Origin: Synechococcus sp. MU1642
GTDB taxonomy: Bacteria; Cyanobacteriota; Cyanobacteriia; PCC-6307; Cyanobiaceae
Length of the DNA stretch: 64,000 bases
Assembly (NCBI RefSeq): GCF_020514115.1
Contig: NZ_VTKZ01000010.1
Coordinates: 1-64,000, forward strand
Direction of reading: 5' to 3'
Under the pieces are notes generated by a model. The model ran no database searches and was not told the DNA's origin. It saw only the letters and a list, made by a program, of their open reading frames with translations. The translations under genes were made by a program, and so were the position numbers. This document shows, piece after piece, positions 54,021 to 63,478 of the stretch (positions are counted from its first letter, which is position 1; every line of letters starts with the position of its first letter).

Positions 54021-54809
54021 ATGGTTGATTTTCAGGGTTTCTGGCTCAATCTCGATCGATGTGAGGAGCGTGCGATCTGGGTGCAGAGTCGTTTGGCCGA
54101 ATTGCATTTGTCGGACCAATATCTACGCATTTCTGGAGTGGAAGGAGACGCTAAGGAGGCTGCTTCCCGAGGTTTGAAACCAGGAGAGTGGGGTGCTTGG
54201 CAGGGCTGGATTCGAATGCTCGATCAAGCGAGTCGATCGTCTTCTCCTTTTGTGCATTTGATGGAAGATGATGTCGACATCTCTGATTTGTTTCTCAAGC
54301 TTGTTCAGGACGATCTTCTGCTTGGGCTATTGGGTCGGCAGAAAGTTGTGTGTACAGATGCTTACGTCTCTCCGCGTCAATGCTTAGAGTTGCTTAATGC
54401 TCTGGCTGAAGCCAAGCGTCATGGCCGTCAATGGTTGGAAATAAGTTGTGGATTGAGGATTCCTTGCCTTAATTCGATTTTGTTGACTCCCGATGTTGCT
54501 CGACGGCTCTGTCGAGATCTCCAGGCGGCTGTGATAACTGATGATTCATTGCACGCAGTTGATGTTGAACTTGCTGAAGTGTTAAACGACTGGAGCACGA
54601 TTGCTCCGTTTGTAACCAGTCCAAAAATTAATCTTGCTTCGGTGGGTGCAACGCGTGCAGAGACAGAGGATGCTTTGTTGTTCAGTCGTGATGCATTAAC
54701 GCTTTTAAGACGTGCTCTGTTTTGTAAGGCTGATGATCCCGATTTAAAGCTAGGCCTCGCTGACTTGATGATTCAACTCGCAGACGTTGGCGTTCTTCAG
54801 CCGTATTGA
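54021..54809 (+). CDS. Putative GT25-like (LPS-type) glycosyltransferase
   Basis: 262 residues. FWLNLDRCEERAIWVQSRLA, GLKPGEWGAWQGWIRMLDQA and FVHLMEDDVDIS (EDDV as the DxD-like site) match the GT25 LPS glycosyltransferase pattern. The second half (SCGLRIPCLNSILLTPDVAR; HAVDVELAEVLNDWSTIAPF) is usual for the fold. The C-terminal helix (CKADDPDLKLGLADLMIQLA) is TPR-like. Base composition is moderately AT-richer than mutS and ribH. The 205 bp upstream are AT-rich without features. Likely modifies a surface glycan. Confidence 0.7.
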   Translation: MVDFQGFWLNLDRCEERAIWVQSRLAELHLSDQYLRISGVEGDAKEAASRGLKPGEWGAWQGWIRMLDQASRSSSPFVHLMEDDVDISDLFLKLVQDDLLLGLLGRQKVVCTDAYVSPRQCLELLNALAEAKRHGRQWLEISCGLRIPCLNSILLTPDVARRLCRDLQAAVITDDSLHAVDVELAEVLNDWSTIAPFVTSPKINLASVGATRAETEDALLFSRDALTLLRRALFCKADDPDLKLGLADLMIQLADVGVLQPY

Positions 54810-54821
54810 TTTTCCTTCGGC

Positions 54822-57533
54822 TCATGCCGCTAGTTGATCCAGCACCTCACGGGCCCTTTGCACCACGGGCTTGGGAACGCCGGCCAGGCGTGCTGCTTCG
54901 ATGCCGTAGCTGCGGCTGGCGCCGCCGGCCAGCACCTGATGGAGGAAGACCAGATCCTCACCGGTTTCCTCCACCAGCACCTGGAAGTTGGCGACGTTTT
55001 CGCGTTCCGAGGCAAGGTTGTTGAGCTCGTGATAATGAGTCGCGAACACCGTGCGGCTGCCCAGATCGCCTGCCAGGTGCTCGCTCACGGCCCAGGCGAT
55101 CGAGAGGCCATCGAAGGTGGCGGTGCCCCGCCCGATCTCATCTAGCAGCACCAGGGAACGGTCGCTGGCGTGGTGAAGGATGTTGGCGGTTTCGGCCATC
55201 TCCACCATGAACGTGGACTGGCCGGCGGCTAGATCATCCACGGCACCTACCCGGGTGAAGATCCGATCGGCGATGCCGACAGTGGCGGATCGGGCCGGCA
55301 CCCAGCTGCCGATCTGAGCCATCAACTGGATCAGGCCGATCTGGCGCAGATAGCAGCTCTTGCCACTGGCGTTGGGGCCTGTGAGAACCACCAGATCGGT
55401 GCCTTCACCGAGCTGCACATCATTGGGGGTGAAGCTGGTTTCCACCAGCCGTTGCTCCACTACCGGATGGCGGCTGGCCTCCAGCTGCAACGCGCGGCCG
55501 TCGGTGATGGTCGGTGCGCAGTAGCCACCGCTGGCGGCCACATCGGCCAGGCCGGTGAGGGCATCGAGTGCCGCAACGGCGCGGGCCGCCTTGCGGATCG
55601 GGGCGGCCATGCCCCCAACCTGCTCGCGCACCTGACAGAACAGCTCGTATTCCCGCTGGCAAGCCCGGGCCCGCATCTGGAAGATGCGGCCCTCCCGCTC
55701 CTTGAGATCAGGGGTGATGAAGCGTTCCTCGTTGGCCAGGGTCTGGCGCCGGATCCAGTGGTCCGGCACGGCGGTGGCCTTGGCTTTGCTCACCGCCAGA
55801 AAATAGCCGAAGGTGCGGTGGTGCTGCAGCTTCAAGGTGCTGATGCCACTGCGTTGGCGTTCCTGCTGCTCCTGGTGGCTGAGCCAGGCGTCCTGATCGT
55901 CCAGCTGGTTGCGCAGTCCATCCAGCAGCGGGTCGACGCCGTCGTGGATGAGATCTCCCTCTGAGAGGGAAAGCGGTGGTGTCTCGACCAGCTTGTGGCG
56001 AATCGTCCGGGCAAGCTCCGCCAGGGCTGGATCGGGGCTGAGGAGCAGCTGCAACCACTCCGGCCCTGCGTTGATAGCAGCTTCCAGTCGAGTGGTGAGC
56101 TGGGGCAGCCTTTCCAGGCTATCGGCGATGGCCACCAGATCGCGGGCACCGGCATGGCCCGCTCCGGCTCTGCCGGCCAGCCGCTCTAGGTCGCCCATCG
56201 GTCGTAGAAGCTGGCGGATCGCCAGCCGCAGGCTGCGTGCGCCCACAAGGCTGCTCACTAGATCCTGGCGCTGCTGAATGGCCTGGCGGTCCATCAACGG
56301 TGCTTCCAGCCAGCGTCGCAGGCAACGGCCGCCCATGGCGGTGAGGGTGCGATCGATCGCCCAGAGCAATGACCCTTGCAATCGGTTGTCGCGCTGGGTG
56401 GCGGTGAGCTCGAGGTTGCGGCGGGTCTGGGCATCCAGCACCAGGGCATCGCCGCGGTGCACGATCGCCGGCACTTCCAGGGGAATGCGGCTGTCCTCCT
56501 CCAGGGGTTGGGTCTCCTGCATGTAGCGCAGCAGGCCGCCGAGGGCCTGCAGGGCCAGGGGATGTTCCGGCAGGCCCAGGCCATCGAGGCTGCTGAGGCC
56601 GTAGTGCTGCTGCAGGGTGCGCTCCGCTTCCGCTGGGCTGAAGGGGGTGCTGGCCATGGGGGTGAGCCGTAGCCGTTCAGGGCACCAGGCCGGTCGCTCA
56701 GCATCGAGGGTGGCGGCCCAGAGCAGTTCGGAGGCCTCCTGCTGGTCCAGCTGCTGGTGCAGGGCGCTGCTCTCTTCGCGCTGCATCACCTGCACCTCGC
56801 CGGTGCTCACGTCGGCGCTGGCCAGGCCCCAGCGAAGGGGCTGCTTGCCCTGGGCCGGCTCCACCACCACCGCCGCCAGCCAGTTGTTGCGGCGGGCGCT
56901 GAGCATGCCCTCCTCCAGCACCGTGCCGGGGGTCAGAACCCGGGTGATGTCCCGCTTGAGCAGGGCTCCCTTGGTAGGGGTGGTTTCGAGTTGATCGCAG
57001 AGGGCCACGCTGTAGCCCTGCTTGATTAGTTCGGCGCAATAGCGCTCAGCGGAGTGGTGGGGGATGCCTGCCATCGGCACCCGGCCGATGGCCTTGCCGC
57101 CTTCCTTGCCGGTGAGGGCGAGTTCCAAGACGCGGGAGAGTTCGATGGCGTCTTCGAAGAAGCACTCGAAGAAGTCGCCCAGGCGGTAGAGCAGTACCCG
57201 CTCGGGATGGGTGGCCTTGAGCTCCACGTAATGGCGCAGCATCGGTGTGAGCTGCAGCGGATCCAATTGGCTGTGGTGGGCCCAGGCCGGTTCGTCGCTG
57301 TTGGGTTCGGAATCGGTTGCACCTGACGATTCGCAGCTGGTTTTGTGTGACGTGGCCTGCCGCATTCGGGGCCGGGCAGCGGCATCGGCTCCAAGTTCGT
57401 CGTCGCTGAGATCGTGGCTGGCCGCCTCGGGTTCGCTGGCGGTTGCCGCTGATGGTGGGGCTGCCGGTTCAGGGGCGCCGAACAGATTGCCCTGCAGTGC
57501 GTCGTTCTGGGGCTGGGACGCGGACCGCGGCAT
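54822..57533 (-). CDS. mutS: DNA mismatch repair protein MutS
   Basis: Mismatch-recognition ATPase. 903 residues from ATG 57533. A 95-residue low-complexity N-terminal extension precedes the normal MutS start [20 protein letters not shown]. The mismatch-binding FxE motif appears as [14 protein letters not shown]. Connector and lever domains follow, then Walker [41 protein letters not shown], Walker [21 protein letters not shown] and [10 protein letters not shown]. It ends 13 bp from the converging GT25-like gene. Upstream in-frame codons to 57779 overlap the GNAT gene and are not used. Confidence 0.95.
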   Translation of the reverse strand: MPRSASQPQNDALQGNLFGAPEPAAPPSAATASEPEAASHDLSDDELGADAAARPRMRQATSHKTSCESSGATDSEPNSDEPAWAHHSQLDPLQLTPMLRHYVELKATHPERVLLYRLGDFFECFFEDAIELSRVLELALTGKEGGKAIGRVPMAGIPHHSAERYCAELIKQGYSVALCDQLETTPTKGALLKRDITRVLTPGTVLEEGMLSARRNNWLAAVVVEPAQGKQPLRWGLASADVSTGEVQVMQREESSALHQQLDQQEASELLWAATLDAERPAWCPERLRLTPMASTPFSPAEAERTLQQHYGLSSLDGLGLPEHPLALQALGGLLRYMQETQPLEEDSRIPLEVPAIVHRGDALVLDAQTRRNLELTATQRDNRLQGSLLWAIDRTLTAMGGRCLRRWLEAPLMDRQAIQQRQDLVSSLVGARSLRLAIRQLLRPMGDLERLAGRAGAGHAGARDLVAIADSLERLPQLTTRLEAAINAGPEWLQLLLSPDPALAELARTIRHKLVETPPLSLSEGDLIHDGVDPLLDGLRNQLDDQDAWLSHQEQQERQRSGISTLKLQHHRTFGYFLAVSKAKATAVPDHWIRRQTLANEERFITPDLKEREGRIFQMRARACQREYELFCQVREQVGGMAAPIRKAARAVAALDALTGLADVAASGGYCAPTITDGRALQLEASRHPVVEQRLVETSFTPNDVQLGEGTDLVVLTGPNASGKSCYLRQIGLIQLMAQIGSWVPARSATVGIADRIFTRVGAVDDLAAGQSTFMVEMAETANILHHASDRSLVLLDEIGRGTATFDGLSIAWAVSEHLAGDLGSRTVFATHYHELNNLASERENVANFQVLVEETGEDLVFLHQVLAGGASRSYGIEAARLAGVPKPVVQRAREVLDQLAA

Positions 57534-57586
57534 CGGCTGCACTCTCGGATCCGGATCGTACCGAGTTTCTGGGGTTGCTCCCTGGC

Positions 57587-58042
57587 TCAGCGACGCAGCA
57601 CCATCAGCTGCTGGGGGTTCGCATCCTGGAAGCCCAGTTGCCGGTAGAAGCCGGCACTCTTGGTGGTCATCAGATACACCCGTTCCACGCCCACCACCGG
57701 CGGGGTGTGAAGCAGTTCTTCGATCACCCGACGGCCCAAGCCATGACCCTGCAGATCGCCGGCCACAACGATGTCCCACAGCACCGCCCGGCTGAAACCG
57801 TCGGAGGTGGCCCGGCCGAAGCCCACCAGCCGCTTGCCGCGCCAGAGGCTCACCACGGCGTCGCTACCGGCGAGTAGGCGCCGCAGCTGGGAAAAGCTTC
57901 GACCGCGTGCCCAGAAGGCATGGCGATCGAACAGCCGTTGCAGTTTGAGCAGCGCCCGGCTGGGGCGGAGGTCCGGTCCGAGGCCAAGCCAGCGCAGGCC
58001 GGGGGCACCAGGGGCATGGTGAACCAGCCGGATCGGGGTCAC
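57587..58042 (-). CDS. GNAT-family N-acetyltransferase (Ycf52-like)
   Basis: 151 residues. The acetyl-CoA motif A is [19 protein letters not shown], motif [21 protein letters not shown]; an aromatic helix [20 protein letters not shown] and strand [20 protein letters not shown] precede it. The pattern DxxVxxxLQGxGLG and TTxxxGFYRxLGF is like the plastid/cyanobacterial Ycf52/NSI group of protein or small-molecule acetyltransferases; substrate not predictable. Upstream of mutS, same strand, 53 bp. Confidence 0.85.
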   Translation of the reverse strand: MTPIRLVHHAPGAPGLRWLGLGPDLRPSRALLKLQRLFDRHAFWARGRSFSQLRRLLAGSDAVVSLWRGKRLVGFGRATSDGFSRAVLWDIVVAGDLQGHGLGRRVIEELLHTPPVVGVERVYLMTTKSAGFYRQLGFQDANPQQLMVLRR

Positions 58043-58103
58043 GGGTCGGTGTGCCTCAGCACTTCATCTTGCTCCCCGGTTGCAGCAACGCCAAGTCCTC
58101 TGA

Positions 58104-58994
58104 TCAAGGAGCCAGGGCAGCTTTCAGAAGTGCTTTGAGATCCCAATAGGGCGGAGGTTCGACAGGAATGCTTTTGAGTTTGTTGGGCTTCGCGAACAGC
58201 CTCTGCACCAAGCTTTCCAGTTCCTCGATGGAGTTGGTCCAAAACAAATCGGAACGATTGATCAGTGGGCAGTTGTTTCCCAGCAGGCTTCGATCACCAA
58301 AGATCACCTGGGGTACTCCAGCGGCCATCACTTCATACAAGCGGTGGTTGAGGTCTTGGTTCAAGGGCACATTGAGGACCAAGGCGTATTGGGAGTAGAG
58401 CCGAGCTGCTTCATCAGCGTTTGCCGTGGTGGCGTGACGGAACGGCACCTGTTGTCGCTTGATGAGGGCTTCTACCAGCTCACGGCGGCGGGGGTGATGG
58501 GGGCCAAGGCTGCCAACGTGCAGCAGTTCTAGCCTTGGTCTCAGGCTTGGTGTTGCGGCTGGGTAGCGAAAGAAGGTTGGGGCCAAGCAGCGCACCGGCA
58601 TGGGTAAGCGCTTTTGCACGTTTTCCAGCAGCGCCGGATTGAAGGTAAGCAGCACCGCATCGTGAGGTTCATCGACGCTGTATTGCTTCAGGGTTCCGAT
58701 TGGATCGGGGCCGTGATGGAGATCCCCGCAGGCGAGCAGACGTGGTCCGGGCCACTGGCGGATGCCGTGCATCGGGATAGTGCGGAGCAGAAACGGATCG
58801 GTGTACTGAATCAGTACTCCCCTTGAGGGCAAACCCCGGCGCTTCAGAGCGTTTTGCAGCCCAGTCACCGACATTTCCATCAGCCGCAAACTCTCAGGCC
58901 CATCGGCGATCTGGGGCCCCACCTGGATCAGCCCCGGTTGTTGCCAGAGCGGCTGGTAGGCCCCGTGATGGATCAGCAGGGTGGGCGTTCGCAT
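58104..58994 (-). CDS. Glycosyltransferase-like protein (GT1/CgeB type)
   Basis: 296 residues from ATG 58994. [20 protein letters not shown] at the start, [60 protein letters not shown] and the C-terminal GT-B motif [20 protein letters not shown]. The last matches the CgeB/'glycosyl transferases group 1' pattern in which Glu of YEVMA contacts the sugar nucleotide. Acceptor unknown. GC content is like the core. Divergent from uvrB, 52 bp apart. Confidence 0.75.
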   Translation of the reverse strand: MRTPTLLIHHGAYQPLWQQPGLIQVGPQIADGPESLRLMEMSVTGLQNALKRRGLPSRGVLIQYTDPFLLRTIPMHGIRQWPGPRLLACGDLHHGPDPIGTLKQYSVDEPHDAVLLTFNPALLENVQKRLPMPVRCLAPTFFRYPAATPSLRPRLELLHVGSLGPHHPRRRELVEALIKRQQVPFRHATTANADEAARLYSQYALVLNVPLNQDLNHRLYEVMAAGVPQVIFGDRSLLGNNCPLINRSDLFWTNSIEELESLVQRLFAKPNKLKSIPVEPPPYWDLKALLKAALAP

Positions 58995-59046
58995 GGCATT
59001 GCTCGTCCCAGCGATAATTGCGCTTCGTCGTTTGGCCTCGCAACCC

Positions 59047-61095
59047 ATGCCCGCCTACGACCTCACGGCGCCTTACACCCCCAAAGGCGACCAGCCGACG
59101 GCGATCAAGCAGCTGGTGCAAGGTGTGAACGATGGGCAGCGTTATCAGACTCTGCTTGGGGCGACGGGTACCGGCAAGACGTTCACGATGGCCAACGTCA
59201 TCGCCCAGACCGGCCGCCCGGCGCTGGTACTGGCTCACAACAAAACCCTGGCGGCGCAGCTCTGCAATGAACTTCGGGAGTTCTTCCCAGAGAACGCCGT
59301 CGAATACTTCATCTCTTATTACGACTACTACCAACCGGAGGCTTACGTCCCGGTGAGCGACACCTACATCGCCAAGACGGCTTCGATCAACGAAGAGATC
59401 GACATGCTGCGCCACTCGGCGACGCGATCGCTGTTTGAACGTCGCGACGTGATAGTAGTCGCCTCGATCAGCTGCATCTACGGCCTGGGCATTCCCAGTG
59501 AATACCTCAAGGCAGCCGTGAAGTTCGAGGTAGGGGAGACCCTCAACATCCGCGGTCAGTTGCGGGAGTTGGTGAACAACCAGTACAGCCGCAACGATAC
59601 CGAGATCGCCCGTGGCCGTTTTCGCATGAAGGGGGATGTGCTGGAGATCGGCCCAGCCTATGAAGATCGGCTTGTGCGGATCGAGCTGTTCGGCGATGAG
59701 GTGGAGGCGATTCGCTATGTCGACCCCACCACCGGCGAGATCCTCCAGAGCATGGATGCGGTCAATATTTATCCGGCCAAGCATTTCGTCACTCCGAAGG
59801 ATCGTCTGGATTCCGCCATCAGCGCGATCCGCTCGGAACTGCGGGAGCGGCTGGATGTGCTCAATAGCGAAGGCAAGTTGCTGGAAGCCCAGCGGTTGGA
59901 GCAGCGCACTAAGTACGACCTGGAAATGCTGGGGCAGGTGGGCTATTGCAATGGGGTTGAGAATTACGCCCGCCACTTGGCCGGCCGCGAGGAAGGCACT
60001 CCTCCGGAGTGCCTGATCGATTACTTCCCTGACGACTGGCTGCTGATCGTGGATGAGAGCCACGTCACCTGCTCGCAGCTGCAGGCGATGTACAACGGCG
60101 ACCAGGCCCGCAAGAAGGTGCTGATTGAGCATGGCTTCCGCCTGCCAAGTGCTGCCGACAATCGCCCGCTGAAGGGTGCAGAGTTTTGGGAGAAAGCCCG
60201 CCAGACGGTGTTTGTTTCAGCGACCCCTGGCAACTGGGAGATTGAGGTGAGTGGTGGCGAAGTGGCTGAGCAGGTAATCCGTCCGACGGGAGTGCTCGAT
60301 CCAGTTGTTGAGGTGCGGCCCACTTCAGGCCAGGTGGACGATTTACTTGGAGAGATCCGTGATCGGGCTTTGAAGAACCAGCGGGTGTTGGTTACGACGT
60401 TGACTAAGCGGATGGCTGAAGACCTTACCGATTACTTGGCTGAAAACAAGGTGAGGGTCCGCTATCTGCACTCTGAGATTCACTCGATTGAACGTATTGA
60501 AATAATTCAGGACCTTCGCTTAGGCGAATATGACGTGCTGGTGGGGGTGAACCTTTTGCGAGAGGGACTGGATTTGCCTGAAGTAAGCCTCGTGGCCATT
60601 TTGGATGCCGATAAAGAGGGCTTCTTACGCGCGGAACGTTCGTTGATTCAGACTATTGGTCGGGCCGCTCGTCATGTGCAAGGTATGGCGCTTCTTTATG
60701 CCGACAACATGACTGAATCGATGGTTAAGGCTATCTCCGAGACCGAACGCCGTCGGGCGATTCAGCAGGCTCACAATGAGAGGCACGGCGTTGTACCTAC
60801 CGCAGCTGGGAAGAAAGCTAACAATTCAATACTTAGCTTCTTAGAGCTTTCCCGAAAGCTAAAGCAAGACGGTCCAGATGCAGATTTAGTTGAAGTTGTC
60901 GGAAAAGCTGCCCAGGCTCTTGAAGATGATGCTGATGTTGGTTTAGCCCTGGAGGCGCTTCCGGAGCTAATCAATCAGCTTGAGACTAAGATGAAGGACG
61001 CTGCTAAAAAGCTTGATTTTGAAGAAGCCGCAAGCCTTCGAGATCGTGTAAAAACACTTAGACAGAAGTTGCTGCATAATAGTCAAAAAATTTGA
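59047..61095 (+). CDS. uvrB: Excinuclease ABC subunit B
   Basis: DNA-damage-loading helicase of nucleotide excision repair. 682 residues from ATG 59047: [20 protein letters not shown], Walker [21 protein letters not shown], beta-hairpin [42 protein letters not shown], motifs [34 protein letters not shown] and [19 protein letters not shown]. The UVR domain for UvrC is [20 protein letters not shown]. Composition and codon usage change from about 60330 onward toward AT-rich codons (tta, aat, gat, ctt), though the protein stays conserved. No LexA-like box in the 52-bp upstream region. Confidence 0.97.
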   Translation: MPAYDLTAPYTPKGDQPTAIKQLVQGVNDGQRYQTLLGATGTGKTFTMANVIAQTGRPALVLAHNKTLAAQLCNELREFFPENAVEYFISYYDYYQPEAYVPVSDTYIAKTASINEEIDMLRHSATRSLFERRDVIVVASISCIYGLGIPSEYLKAAVKFEVGETLNIRGQLRELVNNQYSRNDTEIARGRFRMKGDVLEIGPAYEDRLVRIELFGDEVEAIRYVDPTTGEILQSMDAVNIYPAKHFVTPKDRLDSAISAIRSELRERLDVLNSEGKLLEAQRLEQRTKYDLEMLGQVGYCNGVENYARHLAGREEGTPPECLIDYFPDDWLLIVDESHVTCSQLQAMYNGDQARKKVLIEHGFRLPSAADNRPLKGAEFWEKARQTVFVSATPGNWEIEVSGGEVAEQVIRPTGVLDPVVEVRPTSGQVDDLLGEIRDRALKNQRVLVTTLTKRMAEDLTDYLAENKVRVRYLHSEIHSIERIEIIQDLRLGEYDVLVGVNLLREGLDLPEVSLVAILDADKEGFLRAERSLIQTIGRAARHVQGMALLYADNMTESMVKAISETERRRAIQQAHNERHGVVPTAAGKKANNSILSFLELSRKLKQDGPDADLVEVVGKAAQALEDDADVGLALEALPELINQLETKMKDAAKKLDFEEAASLRDRVKTLRQKLLHNSQKI

Positions 61096-61300
61096 GTCAA
61101 TGTTGATTTAGCCTGGTTGGTAAACATGGTAGCGGTTGCGCCATCATTATCATCTTGCGTGTCAAGGCACGAGAAAATATGTTGGGACAGATTTATACAT
61201 GTTTATTATATGCTGAAACGAATGATCAATAATATCCAAATATAGTACTAAATGGCTAATATATCTAAGCAATCAGAAATAGTTTACAAATTCTAAAAAG

Positions 61301-62077
61301 TTAGTTTTGATATACTGAAGAAGGATTATTGCCTATTTTGCTTCCATGCGAGAATGGAGAATTAATAATACTAAGCCCCGGCAGGCCGAGCACTTTTAAT
61401 GCAACTTGGAATTGCATATCAATCGGTAGTGAATATTCTTTCATTGAATTATATAATTGATAGGCCGTCTCGGGAAATATCGCATAGGCCATTAAGGTCC
61501 TAGTAATAGCGATTGAACGCATAGAGAACTTCAAATTTCCAGAATTAAAAGCTCGCTTTTCGTTGCAATTTACAGGTATAAATTCGTCCGTAAGATCGAA
61601 GAAAATATGTTGTTTTTTCCAATCATTAATAAAATTAATTAACTCAAAGAAAAGATTTTCATTTGCAACAATTGCATCATCTTCCAAGACTATACATGGA
61701 GATTGACTATTGGATATCATTTTTAGTGCATAAAGATGTCTTCTTGCAATTGAATGCTCGCTTTTGGTTAATTGCCTGGCGGGAAAAGCTGAGGAGGGAC
61801 TAATATTTTCAATGTAATTAAGATTATGATTATTCGCTGATTGATCGATTGATGCATATATATTTTGCAAGAAAAAATCCCAACCTAATAAAATATCACT
61901 ATCCCAATTGTCAGGATAATATCGACTATGGACACATCCGCCAAGCTTGGCATCACTCATGCATATAATCTGAACACTTGATATGAGGCCTGATGAGATT
62001 GACGAGTTTATGTATGAAACTTGATTCACCAAACGATGGTTAACAAGCTGTGGACACGTTACGATAATGAGATTCAT
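61301..62077 (-). CDS. Putative GT25-like glycosyltransferase
   Basis: 258 residues from ATG 62077 (an ATG at 62140 in frame would run into the next gene's 5' end). LIIVTCPQLVNHRLVNQVSY, LTKSEHSIARRHLYALKMIS (typical GT25 helix that precedes the DxD) and CIVLEDDAIVANENLF are clear. The C-terminal IDMQFQVALKVLGLPGLSII and a final SPFSHGS fit the same family. The DNA is strongly AT-rich, unlike genes left of uvrB. Starts lie only 9 bp from the divergent GT10-like gene. First gene of the surface-glycan island. Confidence 0.72.
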   Translation of the reverse strand: MNLIIVTCPQLVNHRLVNQVSYINSSISSGLISSVQIICMSDAKLGGCVHSRYYPDNWDSDILLGWDFFLQNIYASIDQSANNHNLNYIENISPSSAFPARQLTKSEHSIARRHLYALKMISNSQSPCIVLEDDAIVANENLFFELINFINDWKKQHIFFDLTDEFIPVNCNEKRAFNSGNLKFSMRSIAITRTLMAYAIFPETAYQLYNSMKEYSLPIDMQFQVALKVLGLPGLSIINSPFSHGSKIGNNPSSVYQN

Positions 62078-62086
62078 GATCAGAAT

Positions 62087-63145
62087 ATGTTTGGTAGGCA
62101 ATGGTTTGGACCTGGAAGCCAACTCGCACTTGATGACCAAGCCCTGCTATTTGAAAAAATACTTCGAAAGAGGGAATTCAGCAAGGCTATAGAAGTTGCA
62201 AATTTACGTATACAGAACAATGAGGCGATAGGCTATAAGGGCTACTGGCTGCGCCAACGTTCAAGAGCGATAAGGCTACAAGGAAGATCTATAAATAGAT
62301 CTGTCATAACACTGGCATTTGATGGATTTTGGAATGGATTTAATTCTCACAATAACGAGATACTTAATTTATTAAAACATTGCGCATATTTAATAGGATC
62401 ACGAATAGAAATAGATTCAGAAGATCCAGACATTTTAATTTTTTCATGCTTCGGTGATGTTTCATTCAATAAATACAAGAACTCAACACGTATTTTATAT
62501 CTGGGCGAAAATGTGCGACCCGACTATAGTCAATCCGATTATAGCTTAAGTTTCGATATCTCCGAATATTGTGGGCGAAATATATATCTTCCTCTTTGGC
62601 TTCTAAGGTCATCTAAATACGCAATAAATACACAAGATTATAAGATGTATAATTCTACCGAGCTGGAAACACCAAGATTGGTAAATAATGCCGGAAATAC
62701 TGTGGCTTATATAGGGAATAACTCTACACCAAATAGAATCGAGGCAATAAATGAACTTGCAAAAAATGGTATTATTGTGGATTGCTTTGGTTCACAGACA
62801 CGTCCGGTCACAGATAAGATTGAGACTTTACAAAACTATCAATATTCATTGTGCTTTGAAAATACGTATACTCCTGGTTATGTAACTGAAAAATTAATTG
62901 ACTCTTTTATTGGTGGGACGAGACCAATTTATTGGGGAGGTGCTCCACATAGTATTTTCAACCTGAGTGAGCATTTTGTATGCGATCCATATCAAGATAT
63001 GAAAACTAATATTAAAGACTTTCTTGTTTGGAAGCAGTACAATTCAGGTAAGTACCTGCCTCAATTATTAAAAACAGGAGCTTTTGAGAAAACAGAATCT
63101 TATCTCACACTAAAGCTAAGTAAAATCATGATGGATCTCTTTTGA
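62087..63145 (+). CDS. Fucosyltransferase-like glycosyltransferase (GT10)
   Basis: 352 residues from ATG 62087. The N-terminal 80 residues are helical and TPR-like (LFEKILRKREFSKAIEVANL; AIGYKGYWLRQRSRAIRLQG). Then ITLAFDGFWNGFNSHNNEIL, ILIFSCFGDVSFNKYKNSTR, and ILYLGENVRPDYSQSDYSLS. The diagnostic alpha-1,3/4-fucosyltransferase motif is YSLCFENTYTPGYVTEKLID, followed by SFIGGTRPIYWGGAP. GDP-fucose is the usual donor in GT10; acceptor unknown. AT-rich. In-frame ATGs upstream at 62021 and 62036 would overlap the divergent gene. Confidence 0.82.
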   Translation: MFGRQWFGPGSQLALDDQALLFEKILRKREFSKAIEVANLRIQNNEAIGYKGYWLRQRSRAIRLQGRSINRSVITLAFDGFWNGFNSHNNEILNLLKHCAYLIGSRIEIDSEDPDILIFSCFGDVSFNKYKNSTRILYLGENVRPDYSQSDYSLSFDISEYCGRNIYLPLWLLRSSKYAINTQDYKMYNSTELETPRLVNNAGNTVAYIGNNSTPNRIEAINELAKNGIIVDCFGSQTRPVTDKIETLQNYQYSLCFENTYTPGYVTEKLIDSFIGGTRPIYWGGAPHSIFNLSEHFVCDPYQDMKTNIKDFLVWKQYNSGKYLPQLLKTGAFEKTESYLTLKLSKIMMDLF

Positions 63146-63478
63146 GGCACTAGTATATTGCCGATAGAATCCTTAATAGATGTCTTAGTCATTTTTGTGA
63201 GATATTTGATATTAATGTACCTCACTAGCTTTGACTAATATTAATAACGTTGACAGGATTGCTTGTTGTAAGGCCTAATATTGATAACCAATGATATTTA
63301 ATTTTTTAAAGTGAATAAATAGGGGGTATGCATGATGAGTAATCAACATAGTAAATGATTAGTCCTTGCAATCGGACAAAACTTTTACTGGTTTTCCATT
63401 TTCATAAGTTATTCACAAAATAAACAAAAGAATGAAATTTTAGTCAGCAGTTAGTTTCTTATCAGCAGTTAATGAGAG
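63146..63478. other. AT-rich intergenic region, 333 bp
   Basis: No gene seen. Contains direct repeats CAGCAGTTA (twice at about 63443-63475) and TAATATTAATAAC / TAATATTGATAAC (about 63235-63290). Some short T/A runs could serve as promoters or terminators, but none is convincing. Confidence 0.4.

Noticed and set aside
63443-63475. CAGCAGTTA direct repeats as attachment site or CRISPR
   Set aside because: Only two 9-bp copies; no integrase or cas gene nearby.
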